Positions 42,602 through 50,377 of a stretch of 64,000 bases of DNA are shown piece by piece. Positions within the stretch are counted from its first letter, which is position 1, and each line of letters starts with the position of its first letter. Position numbers and translations under genes: made by a program. The notes beneath the pieces were generated by a model. It made no database searches. It had not been told where the DNA came from and was given only the letters and a program-made list of their open reading frames with translations. Origin of the DNA: an uncultured Alphaproteobacteria bacterium. GTDB lineage: Bacteria; Pseudomonadota; Alphaproteobacteria; Micavibrionales; Micavibrionaceae. The stretch spans positions 1-64,000 of the forward strand of contig CAMLJM010000004.1 in assembly GCA_946480475.1 (NCBI GenBank). Direction: 5' to 3'.

Positions 42602-45109
42602 TTAACCCTCGAGCGCTTCCTTCACCTTTGCCGCCAGTTGCTTGAGCGTAAAGGGCTTGGGCAGGAACCAGATATTTTCACCCATATGATCTTTCAGCTT
42701 CTCTTCCGTATAGCCGGAGATGAAAATGATTTTGAGATCAGGGCGTTGCGCGCGCAGCGTCTTCGCCAGTGTCGGGCCATCCATATTCGGCATGATCACA
42801 TCGGTGATCATCAAGTCGATAGGATAATCTTTATTGGCCTCAATCAAGCCCAGCGCTGCCTCACCGCTTTCTGCCTCCAGCACTTCGTATCCCTTGTTGG
42901 CCAAAGCCCGGGCAGAGAATGTGCGCACAGCGTCTTCATCCTCGACCAGCATAATGCGCGCCATACCAGTTAAGTCGCGACCCGTGTCTTCTTCAGCGCT
43001 AATAGAAGACACTTCTTCAGCTTTATTTTCACCCTCATGCACGCGTGGCAGATAAATGGTGAATGTTGTACCCTCGCCTACTTTACTATCAATATCGAGA
43101 TAACCGCCTGTCTGGCGCACGATACCGTACACAGTGGCAAGCCCCAGTCCGGTACCCTGCCCCACTTCTTTCGTCGTAAAGAACGGCTCAAGAATACGCG
43201 TCATGATTTCCGGCGGAATACCCGTACCGGTATCTTCAACAGCCAGTGCTACCCATTGACCCGGTGGCATTTCATCACTGACGCAAGCCTTGGGTTTTGT
43301 ATTCTCAAACGCGAAAGTACGAATGGTGAGATCACCGCCTTTACCCTCCATCGCATCACGCGCATTCACGGCCAGGTTGATCAGCACCTGCTCCATCTGG
43401 CCAGCATCCACCTTCACGAGTCCCAAGTCCTGGCCATGAATGACCTGCAGTTCGATATTGGCGCCGATCAGGCGGCGCACGAGATGTGAAATCTCTGTCA
43501 GGATATCCGTAATGTCCTGCACTTTCGGGCGCAAGGTCTGCTGGCGAGAGAAGGCCAGAAGCTGGCGCACAAGATTCGCCGCACGGTTTGAATTCTGCTT
43601 GATCTGCATGATGTCAGAGAATGACGGATCACCCGGCTTGTGCCGCAGCAGCAGCAGATCGCAGAAGCCGATCATCGCGGTTAGCAGGTTATTAAAGTCG
43701 TGCGCTACACCGCCTGCCAATTGACCAATCGCCTGCATTTTTTGCGACTGAACGAATTGTGCTTCCAGTTGCTTTTGTTGCGTCAGGTCAATGAAATGCA
43801 GAACGATACTTTCACTGCCCAGCAGTTTACGGGCAAACATCTGTGCCGACACCGGGCGGTCGCGGCCCAGCAACGTCACTTCAACAGGCGATGTCTGACC
43901 ACCTGTTTCAATACGATTCAATATGGCCAGCACGCTTTCACGGAATTCCTCATGAATCAGAGTTTCAAACTGACGACCCTCGATATCCTCGATCCTGTAG
44001 GAAAGCATAGAGGCCAGCGCCTGGTTACAATCATTCAAAGCCCCTTCAGGATTGAGCATGGCGATACCAAGCGGTGCCTCTTCGAAGAAACGCTGGAAGC
44101 GATCCTCTGAGGCCTTCAATGCCTGGCGCATGGCGCGTTCAGCTGTCAAGTCGTGCACGACACCACGCGTACGCACCTGCCCCGGCCCTTCATTCACCAC
44201 AGCCTGATTGATCGCCGCCATAAATGTTTTTCCACCCGGGCCTTTCATGGACACCTCACCCATCTGCTTGGCGCCGCCATTCATAACGATGTCATAGGGG
44301 CGTGCATCCTGCGGGATATCATTAAAGAATGTATGCAGGCGCGCACCATTCAGGAGGGTTTCAATATCTTCGCCCAGCCAGCGCGCCAATGTGGCATTCA
44401 CAAATACGAACTGCCCTTCTTCATTCACAGAGAAGAAACCCACAGGTGCGTTATCCGTGAAGTCGATCAGCTTCTCACGCTCTTCACGAATGGCGCGATC
44501 AATTTCACGGCGGTCCGTAATATCATCGATGCGCCAATGAATGTAGCCAGCCCAGCCCGCGACAGGTTGTGCTGTGACCATGTACCATGTTTCGCGGTCA
44601 TCAATGCGGCTGCAAAGCTCGATGGAATCAGTTAACCCTTTTTGCGCCTGATCCGAAAGCATGCGGAACAAAGTCATGGTTTTATCGTCAGACTGAAACA
44701 GCTTTGATAGCGTCATCAGTGTTGGCGGGCCAAAACCTTCGCACATAAAACGGAATTTCTGGTTGGAATAAACCGTATTGTCGGCGCCATCGGTAATCAG
44801 GCGCCCGCCGCGGCTTCCTTCCATGACTTCGTGAAGAATCTCACGCTCTTTTTCGCGGGCGCTTCTGATATGCAGTGTTTTCTGGATAAAGAAAGAAATG
44901 CCCAGCGCCACAACGAAGGCTACGCCTGCAGCAATGACAGCTTCTTTCTGAATATTCATGAAAATCGCCACCGCTGTGCAGACCACAATATAAAGCAGCA
45001 CCAACAACAAAGCGACCCAGATGCGCCACGGATTATCCTTCTCCGGCTCCTTATCGGAAGGCGGAGGCGCATGGTGGCGCGCTATGAATTCAGAATGGTC
45101 CGTTTTCAT
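42602..45109 (-). CDS. cckA: Cell-cycle hybrid histidine kinase CckA
   Basis: A protein of 835 residues. Two N-terminal membrane helices (about 30-50 and 54-76) precede three PAS-like regions (about 90-200, 210-325 and 335-445). The HisKA domain follows with GGVAHDFNNLLTAMIGF, placing the phosphorylated His at 470, then an HATPase with NLAVNARDAM and EDTGTGIPPEI, FFTTKEVGQGTGLGL. The attached receiver domain has Asp770 (LMITDVIMPNMDG). This is exactly the CckA architecture and the H-box wording of alphaproteobacteria. Through ChpT, CckA controls phosphorylation of CtrA and hence the cell cycle and flagellar class II genes. It lies 58 bases after flhB, a conserved alphaproteobacterial neighbour. 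Confidence 0.93.
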   Translation of the reverse strand: MKTDHSEFIARHHAPPPSDKEPEKDNPWRIWVALLLVLLYIVVCTAVAIFMNIQKEAVIAAGVAFVVALGISFFIQKTLHIRSAREKEREILHEVMEGSRGGRLITDGADNTVYSNQKFRFMCEGFGPPTLMTLSKLFQSDDKTMTLFRMLSDQAQKGLTDSIELCSRIDDRETWYMVTAQPVAGWAGYIHWRIDDITDRREIDRAIREEREKLIDFTDNAPVGFFSVNEEGQFVFVNATLARWLGEDIETLLNGARLHTFFNDIPQDARPYDIVMNGGAKQMGEVSMKGPGGKTFMAAINQAVVNEGPGQVRTRGVVHDLTAERAMRQALKASEDRFQRFFEEAPLGIAMLNPEGALNDCNQALASMLSYRIEDIEGRQFETLIHEEFRESVLAILNRIETGGQTSPVEVTLLGRDRPVSAQMFARKLLGSESIVLHFIDLTQQKQLEAQFVQSQKMQAIGQLAGGVAHDFNNLLTAMIGFCDLLLLRHKPGDPSFSDIMQIKQNSNRAANLVRQLLAFSRQQTLRPKVQDITDILTEISHLVRRLIGANIELQVIHGQDLGLVKVDAGQMEQVLINLAVNARDAMEGKGGDLTIRTFAFENTKPKACVSDEMPPGQWVALAVEDTGTGIPPEIMTRILEPFFTTKEVGQGTGLGLATVYGIVRQTGGYLDIDSKVGEGTTFTIYLPRVHEGENKAEEVSSISAEEDTGRDLTGMARIMLVEDEDAVRTFSARALANKGYEVLEAESGEAALGLIEANKDYPIDLMITDVIMPNMDGPTLAKTLRAQRPDLKIIFISGYTEEKLKDHMGENIWFLPKPFTLKQLAAKVKEALEG

Positions 45110-45167
45110 GTCAGTTCTCTGGGGTGATTCTTAGCACAGATAGGCCTATGAAAACAGGCGAACCGCC

Positions 45168-46241
45168 TTATTGCGGAAGTTTTCCCTGTTGACGGAACAC
45201 GAACGAAATCACCTCGGCCACGGCTTTATAATGTTCCGGCGGGACGATTTCATCAATTTCGATGACGCTGTAGAGTGTACGCGCCAAAGGCGGATTTTCG
45301 TAAATTGTGACTTTATTGGCCTGCGCGATTTCACGAATCTTAAGGGCAATGTTGTCAGCACCCTTGGCAACGCAGATGGGCGCCTCCATCGTATCCGGTT
45401 CATACTTAAGCGCCACAGCATAGTGGGTCGGGTTGGTGATCACCACCGTGGCCCCCGGTACATTAGCCATCATGCGCTGACGGGCCTTTTCCGCGCGCAA
45501 CTGGCGAAGTTTGCCTTTAACCTGCGGGTCGCCTTCGCTTTGTTTGTATTCGTCTTTCAACTCCTGCTTGCTCATGCGCATTTTTTTCATATGTTCATTG
45601 CGCTGATACAGGACATCCAGCACAGCGACCACCAACAGCACAACCAAGACCCCCGCCATAAGGCGCAGCACCAGCGCCAGCATTTCGTGCATCATGGCCT
45701 GGATCGGCAGGCCCACCAGGTGCTCCAGCTTGCCGAAGAATGGGGCCAGCAGCAGGTAACCTACGAATCCGACAATCGCGAGTTTGAGAAGGCCCTTCAC
45801 AAACTCGACAATAGACCGCATTGAAAACAGTCTTTTGAATCCCTTGATCGGTGAAATTTTGCTGACATCCGGCTTAATAACTTCCGTTGCAAAAATAGGC
45901 CCCACCTGAATAAAGGGGCCAATGAAGGCCATAAACATCAGTGCCAGTAGCGGCAGCGACATAAGGCCGAAAACCTTCCAGAATGACGCGCCCAGCGTTT
46001 CGCGGAAACCACCTGGCACCTGCGGCAGATCCCCAGCATGCTCTATGAAGCCGCGCATATATACAGTCAGGTCCGTCATAAAGCTACCTGACATCGTGCC
46101 AATAATAATCGTACCGGCCAGCAGCATCAGCCATGTATTCATTTCACGGCTAAGCGCAATCTGCCCTTTCTTGCGGGCTTCCTCAAGCCGCTTGGGGGTA
46201 GGGTCTTCGGTCTTTTGAGAGTCGTCGTCATCTTCGGCCAT
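45168..46241 (-). CDS. flhB: Flagellar export switch protein FlhB
   Basis: A 357-residue inner-membrane protein. The acidic start EDDDDSQKTEDPTPKRLEEARKKGQIALSREMN is diagnostic, followed by four membrane helices. The autocleavage site NPTH lies in VVITNPTHYAVALKYEP, with the C-terminal FlhB_CC domain after it. It belongs to the flagellar type III export gate and switches export from rod/hook to filament substrates. It is last in flgB-flgC-fliE-fliQ-fliR-flhB. A second copy of its C-terminal domain is encoded separately at 48625. Confidence 0.95.
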   Translation of the reverse strand: MAEDDDDSQKTEDPTPKRLEEARKKGQIALSREMNTWLMLLAGTIIIGTMSGSFMTDLTVYMRGFIEHAGDLPQVPGGFRETLGASFWKVFGLMSLPLLALMFMAFIGPFIQVGPIFATEVIKPDVSKISPIKGFKRLFSMRSIVEFVKGLLKLAIVGFVGYLLLAPFFGKLEHLVGLPIQAMMHEMLALVLRLMAGVLVVLLVVAVLDVLYQRNEHMKKMRMSKQELKDEYKQSEGDPQVKGKLRQLRAEKARQRMMANVPGATVVITNPTHYAVALKYEPDTMEAPICVAKGADNIALKIREIAQANKVTIYENPPLARTLYSVIEIDEIVPPEHYKAVAEVISFVFRQQGKLPQ

Positions 46242-46247
46242 GGTGCA

Positions 46248-47024
46248 TTACCCTCCACTACCAAAGAAGAACATCATCGCTTCCTCAAAATTAGTCAGCC
46301 AGAAAAGCATGCCCGCCGAGAACATCAAAACCAGTGTCAAAAGCGATAATGTAATTTGCAGCGGCAACGAGAGCATAAAAACCTGCACCTGCGGCATCAG
46401 ACGCGACAATACACCCATGCCGATATAAAGCATCATGGACAGCACAATGAAGGGTGCAGATATCTGTACACCTACCATGAAACTGCCGGCAATCGCCTTG
46501 CTTAGCATGTCTGCCATATCGCCTGAATTCGGGACGGCGCCGACAGGGAAAACCTCATAGCTTCCAATCAGCCCATAAATCAGCAAATGGTGCATATTGG
46601 TCACAAAGATCAGCACGACACCTGTAATTGACAACAATGCACCCACCAGCGACCCTTGTGTTGCCATGGCCGGGTTGAATACCTGCGCGTTACCGAGACC
46701 GGATTGCATGGAAATGATCATCCCCGCCGTATCCAGTGCCGTCATGAAAATGCGCGCCACCGTGCCCATAAAGATACCGACGATAAATTCCGAACCAATC
46801 AGCACCAATAGCCCCGCTGTCGTGGGGATCGGGTTAGGAAGATACGGGGATACCAGCGGCATCAGTACCAGAGAAATGCCGAGTGCAATATAAAGACGAA
46901 TGTTTTGGGGAACGAATGAATCGCCGACACCCGGCATGATCGTCAGCGCCGCACCGATACGCACGAACGTGATCATAAAGGCGAATACGCCCTGCGTCAG
47001 AAAGCTCTGTAGTGTTTCTTCCAT
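46248..47024 (-). CDS. fliR: Flagellar export protein FliR
   Basis: A protein of 258 residues with six or more hydrophobic segments in the FliR order: FAFMITFVRIGAALTIMPGVGDSFVPQNIRLYIALGISLVLMPL, the SEFIVGIFMGTVARIFMTALDTAGMIISMQSGLGNAQVFNP segment, and LPLQITLSLLTLVLMFSAGML near the end. It forms the export pore with FliP and FliQ. Its start is one base after the fliQ stop, and it ends 6 bases before flhB. Confidence 0.95.
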   Translation of the reverse strand: MEETLQSFLTQGVFAFMITFVRIGAALTIMPGVGDSFVPQNIRLYIALGISLVLMPLVSPYLPNPIPTTAGLLVLIGSEFIVGIFMGTVARIFMTALDTAGMIISMQSGLGNAQVFNPAMATQGSLVGALLSITGVVLIFVTNMHHLLIYGLIGSYEVFPVGAVPNSGDMADMLSKAIAGSFMVGVQISAPFIVLSMMLYIGMGVLSRLMPQVQVFMLSLPLQITLSLLTLVLMFSAGMLFWLTNFEEAMMFFFGSGG

Positions 47025-47025
47025 A

Positions 47026-47292
47026 TCAGTTCAGTGCGATCATGCGGTCGGCAAGCGACTGCATAAATGTAATCAGGGTCGCCACAAAAGCCGGGAACAG
47101 CACGAATACGGCCAGCATCATGGCCACAATTTTGGGAACGAATACTAATGTGATTTCCTGTACCTGAGTCAGCGCCTGTAACAAGGCAATCGCCAGACCC
47201 ACGACAAGACCAATCATCATGACGGGCGTCCCCAGTTGAATGGAGATCATGATAGCTTCGCGTACGACTTCAATGATTTCGGTCTGATTCAT
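47026..47292 (-). CDS. fliQ: Flagellar export protein FliQ
   Basis: An 88-residue, two-helix membrane protein: EVVREAIMISIQLGTPVMMIGLVVGLAIALLQALTQVQEITLVFVPKIVAMMLAVFVLFPAFVATLITF. The QALTQVQEITLVFVPK stretch is the family signature. It is a subunit of the FliPQR export pore. Spacing to fliE upstream is 58 bases, to fliR one base. Confidence 0.95.
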   Translation of the reverse strand: MNQTEIIEVVREAIMISIQLGTPVMMIGLVVGLAIALLQALTQVQEITLVFVPKIVAMMLAVFVLFPAFVATLITFMQSLADRMIALN

Positions 47293-47350
47293 GAAAACCA
47301 GCCTATCAGATCATTTTGAGATCAAAAATACGATTTAGGAAATTGCCCCC

Positions 47351-47659
47351 TTAAATGGGCATTCTCATAATTTCCTGATACGCATTCAGCATACGGTCAC
47401 GGATGGCCTGCGCTGATTGCAGGGTCAATTCGGCATCCGTCATAGCTTCGACTACGTCAGCCAGGTCAGCCTTGCCTGTAATGGCGGCGGCGCTGGCGCG
47501 TTCACCTTCTTTGACAGTTTCGATGGAGTCCAGCGTGGCCTGCTTGATCATCTGGCCAAAGGTGCCGCCGTCGGGCGCTGCAACACCAGCGCCGCCAACT
47601 TTGGCGGTCTGGGCATATAAGCCTGCGGCTGCTGCCGGATTTACACCATTAATAGCCAT
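47351..47659 (-). CDS. fliE: Flagellar hook-basal body adaptor FliE
   Basis: A protein of 102 residues. The C-terminal two thirds, GTFGQMIKQATLDSIETVKEGERASAAAITGKADLADVVEAMTDAELTLQSAQAIRDRMLNAYQEIMRMPI, is the whole FliE family sequence. FliE joins the MS ring to the rod in the periplasm and is exported by the flagellar system, so no signal peptide is expected. Third gene of the flgB operon. Confidence 0.95.
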   Translation of the reverse strand: MAINGVNPAAAAGLYAQTAKVGGAGVAAPDGGTFGQMIKQATLDSIETVKEGERASAAAITGKADLADVVEAMTDAELTLQSAQAIRDRMLNAYQEIMRMPI

Positions 47660-47706
47660 AATTAAGAATCCTCTGATTACCTATATTGTATCACAAAACC
47701 TGTTTT

Positions 47707-48120
47707 TCAACGTAACAGGTCAATTGTTCTGTTAATCATGCTGCGGCTCTGGTCCAGAACACCCAGATTGGCTTCGTAAGAACGCTGCGCTTCACGCATG
47801 TCCATAAGCTCGACCACGGAATCCACATTCGGCATTTTAACATAACCATTTGCATCAGCACCGGGGTGATCCGGCATATATTTCACCGGATAGGGGCGCT
47901 TGGTGTCATCGCGGATTTTGGAAACTTCCACCGTGTTGGCATCTATCTGACGGTCCAGCACGTTTTTGAATGTGATAGTTTTGCGCGTATACGGGTTTTC
48001 ATTCGGCTGTGCTGCGGCTGTATCAGCGTTAGCCAGATTCTCGGAAATCACGCGCACGCGGGTGCTTTGCGCTTTCATGCCATGGGTCGAGAGTGTGATC
48101 GCATTATATAGTTCTGACAT
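47707..48120 (-). CDS. flgC: Flagellar proximal rod protein FlgC
   Basis: A protein of 137 residues with STHGMKAQSTRVRVISENLANADTA at the N-terminus (rod-protein motif with the ANADT core) and YVKMPNVDSVVELMDMREAQRSYEANLGVLDQSRSMINRTIDLLR at the C-terminus. A proximal rod component. It starts 35 bases after flgB. Confidence 0.95.
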   Translation of the reverse strand: MSELYNAITLSTHGMKAQSTRVRVISENLANADTAAAQPNENPYTRKTITFKNVLDRQIDANTVEVSKIRDDTKRPYPVKYMPDHPGADANGYVKMPNVDSVVELMDMREAQRSYEANLGVLDQSRSMINRTIDLLR

Positions 48121-48155
48121 AGTGTTACCTGCTTATTCTCATTTCCCTGTTTAAA

Positions 48156-48566
48156 TTAGCGACCTGTGCCCAGTACGGTTTTGATCAGGTTGACGTTCTT
48201 TTGGTAAAGCGTCGTCATCAGGTTATAATCCATTGTATTTTGTGAAGATTTTACCATCTGCTCTTCAAGACTGACTTCGTTACGGTCAGGTGCTACTTCA
48301 TAAACTAGGCGCGCCCCTTTGCTCTTAGGGTCATCCAGCATGCCCGCTGGCGGCATGTGTTGATCGTCTGTGGTTTCAACAAAAACCTTGTTTTCTTTTG
48401 TTACATCTTTGAGTACGCGGCCAAAATCGACTTTGCTCAGTTCTTTGGGGACATATCCGGGGGTGTCGGCGTTGGCCACATTCTGGGCCAGCACTTTCTG
48501 GCGCATATCCAGATAATGCATTTTTGCATTCATCGCTTTGAAGAGGCCGATATTTTGTGTAGTCAT
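48156..48566 (-). CDS. flgB: Flagellar proximal rod protein FlgB
   Basis: A protein of 136 residues. LFKAMNAKMHYLDMRQKVLAQNVANADTPGYVPKEL is the rod N-terminal motif; LEEQMVKSSQNTMDYNLMTTLYQKNVNLIKTVLGTGR is the C-terminal pairing helix. It is the first gene of the flgB-flgC-fliE-fliQ-fliR-flhB unit. A sigma-54 type promoter ends about 42 bases upstream of its ATG. Confidence 0.95.
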   Translation of the reverse strand: MTTQNIGLFKAMNAKMHYLDMRQKVLAQNVANADTPGYVPKELSKVDFGRVLKDVTKENKVFVETTDDQHMPPAGMLDDPKSKGARLVYEVAPDRNEVSLEEQMVKSSQNTMDYNLMTTLYQKNVNLIKTVLGTGR

Positions 48567-48607
48567 GATCCCAATACCTTATTCTTAGTTCCCACGGTAT
48601 TAACCTT

Positions 48608-48623
48608 TGCAGAAAGCATGCCA
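48608..48623 (-). promoter_or_regulatory. Sigma-54 promoter for the flgB operon
   Basis: Read on the minus strand: TGGCATGCTTTCTGCA. GG and GC are exactly ten bases apart, with six of seven bases of the -24 element TGGCACG and four of five of the -12 element TTGCA. A start about 12 bases on would give a leader of about 30 bases before flgB. Confidence 0.7.
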
Positions 48624-48624
48624 A

Positions 48625-49014
48625 ATGGCGGATCAGTTCGATGAAGATGACGGGCCGGACAGATTAGACCACCTTATCCCATTGAATCGTAAGGAAAAAC
48701 CGGCAAAATCCGTAGCCGTCTCCCTGAAATATGACATAAAGACTGATGACGTACCGGAAATCACCGCTGCCGGACGGGGAAAAATTGCCGAGAAGATTTT
48801 ACAGATCGCCCAGGAAAACAATATTCCCATCCGCGAAGATGCCAGTCTGGCGGAAATGCTGGCAGCCATAGAAATCGACAGCCCTATCCCCTCTGAAGCC
48901 TTTATGGCCGTTGCCGAGATTCTTTCCTATGTGTATCAGGCCAATGGCACACTCGAGCCCTTTGAGGCCACGCTACGGGATGATAAAGATGAAGAACAAT
49001 CTGATAAGGAATAG
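48625..49014 (+). CDS. FlhB C-terminal-domain paralogue (FlhX-like)
   Basis: A protein of 129 residues. Residues about 30-110 align along their length with the FlhB cytosolic tail encoded in this window: here KIAEKILQIAQENNIPIREDASLAEMLAAIEIDSPIPSEAFMAVAEILSYVY, in FlhB NIALKIREIAQANKVTIYENPPLARTLYSVIEID. The NPTH cleavage site and all membrane helices are absent. Similar stand-alone proteins (FlhX in Helicobacter, YlqH in Bacillus) can substitute for the FlhB C-terminal fragment or modulate substrate switching. Its ATG lies two bases beyond the divergent flgB sigma-54 promoter. It heads a plus-strand set with 49020, fliO and fliP. Confidence 0.85.
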   Translation: MADQFDEDDGPDRLDHLIPLNRKEKPAKSVAVSLKYDIKTDDVPEITAAGRGKIAEKILQIAQENNIPIREDASLAEMLAAIEIDSPIPSEAFMAVAEILSYVYQANGTLEPFEATLRDDKDEEQSDKE

Positions 49015-49019
49015 AGATT

Positions 49020-49280
49020 ATGACTGAACAGTCCCTGCCCGACCGTATTCAAGCGCTCATCGATACGATTAACCAGGCCATCGAACAGGTTGAAAATGGT
49101 GACCTTATAAACCTCGACGATCTGGATGATGAAGTGCAGGCAGTATGTGAAGCTGCGGAAGAGCCGCCATCCGATGTCGTAGAGCTGGTCGATGAGAAAA
49201 TGGATCAGATGATTGCCGCGCTGGAAGAATTATCGCAGGCAATCGATGAATTCGAGCATCCTGAAGATGAGGATGAATAA
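49020..49280 (+). CDS. Small acidic helical protein in the fliOP unit
   Basis: A protein of 86 residues, strongly acidic (ends HPEDEDE), with no recognised family. It appears as heptad-like helices: LPDRIQALIDTINQAIEQVENGDLINLDDLDDEV and ELVDEKMDQMIAALEELSQAIDEF. Spaced 5 bases from the FlhX-like gene and 2 bases from fliO, so certainly cotranscribed. The layout resembles alphaproteobacterial flagellar loci in which a short acidic protein occupies this site; a chaperone-like role for export is only a guess. Confidence 0.7.
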   Translation: MTEQSLPDRIQALIDTINQAIEQVENGDLINLDDLDDEVQAVCEAAEEPPSDVVELVDEKMDQMIAALEELSQAIDEFEHPEDEDE

Positions 49281-49282
49281 TT

Positions 49283-49594
49283 ATGGAACTGATGGATACG
49301 GCACAGCTCATGAAATTTACGGCAGCATTATTGTTCGTGCTGTCGCTGATGGGATTATTGGCCTTGGTTATGCGCCGCATTAATAATGCCGGCGGTGTCA
49401 TGCCCCTATCCCGCCGTCGCCTGAAACTGGTAGAGACCCTGCCGCTCGACCCGCGCCGCAAACTGGCCATCGTACGTTGCGACGATCAGGAACACCTGCT
49501 GATTCTGGGGACGAATGGCGAAACGGTGATTGAAAGTAACCTGAAAGCGCCGCAGGATATGGGTCAGGTCCTCAAAATCGAAAAATCAGCATGA
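49283..49594 (+). CDS. fliO: Flagellar export assembly protein FliO
   Basis: A protein of 103 residues. One N-terminal membrane helix (LMKFTAALLFVLSLMGLLALVMRRI) is followed by a small soluble domain with RRRLKLVETLPLDPRRKLAIVRCDDQEHLLILGTNGETVIE, the FliO signature. FliO helps assemble the FliP ring. The stop overlaps the start of fliP (ATGA at 49591). Confidence 0.88.
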   Translation: MELMDTAQLMKFTAALLFVLSLMGLLALVMRRINNAGGVMPLSRRRLKLVETLPLDPRRKLAIVRCDDQEHLLILGTNGETVIESNLKAPQDMGQVLKIEKSA

Positions 49595-50358
49595 AACGCC
49601 TGTTTCCTATTTTTGCCGCTTTCGCGCTCGTTCTCGGGCTGATTGCCTATGCCCATCCGGCGTGGGCGCAAAATATTACCATTGATCTGGGGCCAGAGGG
49701 CGAGAACGGCACGTTATCAGGCCGTATCGTCCAGTTGATGGCTTTGCTGACTGTGCTGTCGCTGGCACCATCCATCCTGATCATGATGACATCGTTCACC
49801 CGTATTGTGGTTGTGTTGTCATTCCTGCGTACGGCTATCGGCATCCAGCAGACCCCGCCCAACACTGTCATGATATCGCTGGCGATGTTCCTGACGCTTT
49901 TTATCATGGCCCCTACATTCCAAGCAGCCTATGATTCAGGCATTGTCCCGCTGATTAATGAGGAAATTGACGAACCCGTTGCATTTGAGCGCACAGTAGA
50001 GCCTTTCCGTGAATTCATGCTGAAACATGCCCGCGTGGAAGATTTGCAGATGTTCACAGACCTGAGCAAACTAGGACCTTTCGAAGATCCCAAAGCCATT
50101 CCCCTACGCGTCCTGATCCCCTCATTCATGATTTCAGAATTGCGCCGCGCGTTTGAGATCGGCTTTATGCTGTTTCTGCCGTTCCTGATCATCGATATGG
50201 TTACGGCCTCTATTCTGATGGCCATGGGTATGATGATGTTACCGCCGGTGACGATATCCCTGCCGTTCAAGATCATTTTCTTTGTGCTGGTGGATGGATG
50301 GCATTTAATCGCCGGATCATTGATCCAGAGCTTCGAAACCGGCCCTGTTCCCGGATAG
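49591..50358 (+). CDS. fliP: Flagellar export pore protein FliP
   Basis: A protein of 255 residues with a cleavable signal peptide (IFAAFALVLGLIAYAHPAWAQ) and four membrane helices. LSLAPSILIMMTSFTRIVVVLSFLRTAIGIQQTPPNTVMISLAMFLTLFIMAPTF and PSFMISELRRAFEIGFMLFLPFLIIDMVTASILMAMGMMMLPPVTISLPFKIIFFVLVDGWHLI are nearly invariant FliP sequence. It builds the export gate with FliQ and FliR. It converges on the secreted TPR gene, with 19 bases between. Confidence 0.96.
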   Translation: MKRLFPIFAAFALVLGLIAYAHPAWAQNITIDLGPEGENGTLSGRIVQLMALLTVLSLAPSILIMMTSFTRIVVVLSFLRTAIGIQQTPPNTVMISLAMFLTLFIMAPTFQAAYDSGIVPLINEEIDEPVAFERTVEPFREFMLKHARVEDLQMFTDLSKLGPFEDPKAIPLRVLIPSFMISELRRAFEIGFMLFLPFLIIDMVTASILMAMGMMMLPPVTISLPFKIIFFVLVDGWHLIAGSLIQSFETGPVPG

Positions 50359-50377
50359 TTCAAAATTATTTTATGAG

